A stretch of DNA of 64,000 bases, taken from Pterobdella sp. o SKG-2022 (Eukaryota > Annelida > Clitellata > Hirudinida > Piscicolidae). The notes under the pieces were generated by a model. That model searched no databases. It had not been told where the DNA came from and saw nothing but the letters and a program-made list of their open reading frames with translations. Below, piece after piece: positions 63,936 to 64,000 of the stretch (positions are counted from its first letter, which is position 1; every line of letters begins with the position of its first letter). Both the position numbers and the translations under genes were made by a program. Location: contig OZ038324.1 in the NCBI GenBank assembly GCA_964035795.1, positions 7,814,792 through 7,878,791 on the forward strand, read 5' to 3'.

Positions 63936-64000
63936 CCTGCAAGTAACGATGTAGAACTAACTTCAAACTAAAACCATCAAGAAACGACCATACGAAACAA

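Noticed and set aside
63601..63966. His-rich minus-strand protein of 121 residues
   Set aside because: Product of the (GATGGT)n repeat with no start context or other support.

Overview
This is AT-rich nuclear DNA from an animal, most likely an invertebrate. Every gene I could resolve is split by short GT-AG introns. The genes are metazoan types: Ig-domain receptors, a B-type RAF kinase with an animal BRS domain, a basigin/neuroplastin-like protein and a long-tailed class I myosin. Introns are crowded with (AC)n, (TTTG)n, (AAT)n and (GAT)n microsatellites, decayed LINEs and a tRNA-derived SINE. I cannot name the species. A tunicate is only a guess.

Layout. Minus strand, 1-30.5 kb: the 5' end of a VEGFR/PDGFR-type Ig receptor (cut by the left edge); two tandem RAD6-family ubiquitin-conjugating enzymes with identical intron positions; a complete 24-exon receptor tyrosine kinase with about six Ig domains and a TAM/MET-like kinase; RRP15; and a 20-exon B-Raf. 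Plus strand, 31.8-41 kb: importin alpha (KPNA1/5/6 type, 16 exons), then TBP (8 exons). Minus strand, 42-44.9 kb: a basigin/neuroplastin-like three-Ig membrane protein lacking only its signal-peptide exon. 45-49.8 kb holds a 64-bp-unit minisatellite, an AAT-rich tract and two weak plus-strand gene candidates. Minus strand, 49.9-62.1 kb: MYO1E/F-type myosin (30 exons found, initiator exon missing). A weak plus-strand exon lies near the right edge.

The exon models were built by hand from splice signals and reading-frame continuity. Summed coding lengths divide by three for UBE2A (153 aa), its paralogue (159 aa), the RTK (1487 aa), RRP15 (166 aa), BRAF (758 aa), KPNA (551 aa) and TBP (297 aa); the 30 myosin exons also stay in phase throughout.

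Biologically, an RTK and B-Raf (receptor to MAPK signalling) lie close together with housekeeping genes (DNA-damage ubiquitylation, ribosome biogenesis, nuclear import, basal transcription). I see no operon logic and make no claim of co-regulation. The most interesting features are: Ig domains with about 300 residues between their two cysteines; a transmembrane helix that looks built from an ATG/GTG trinucleotide repeat; microsatellites touching splice junctions and a stop codon; and BRAF kinase exons lying between introns whose AAT/ATT repeats alternate in polarity.
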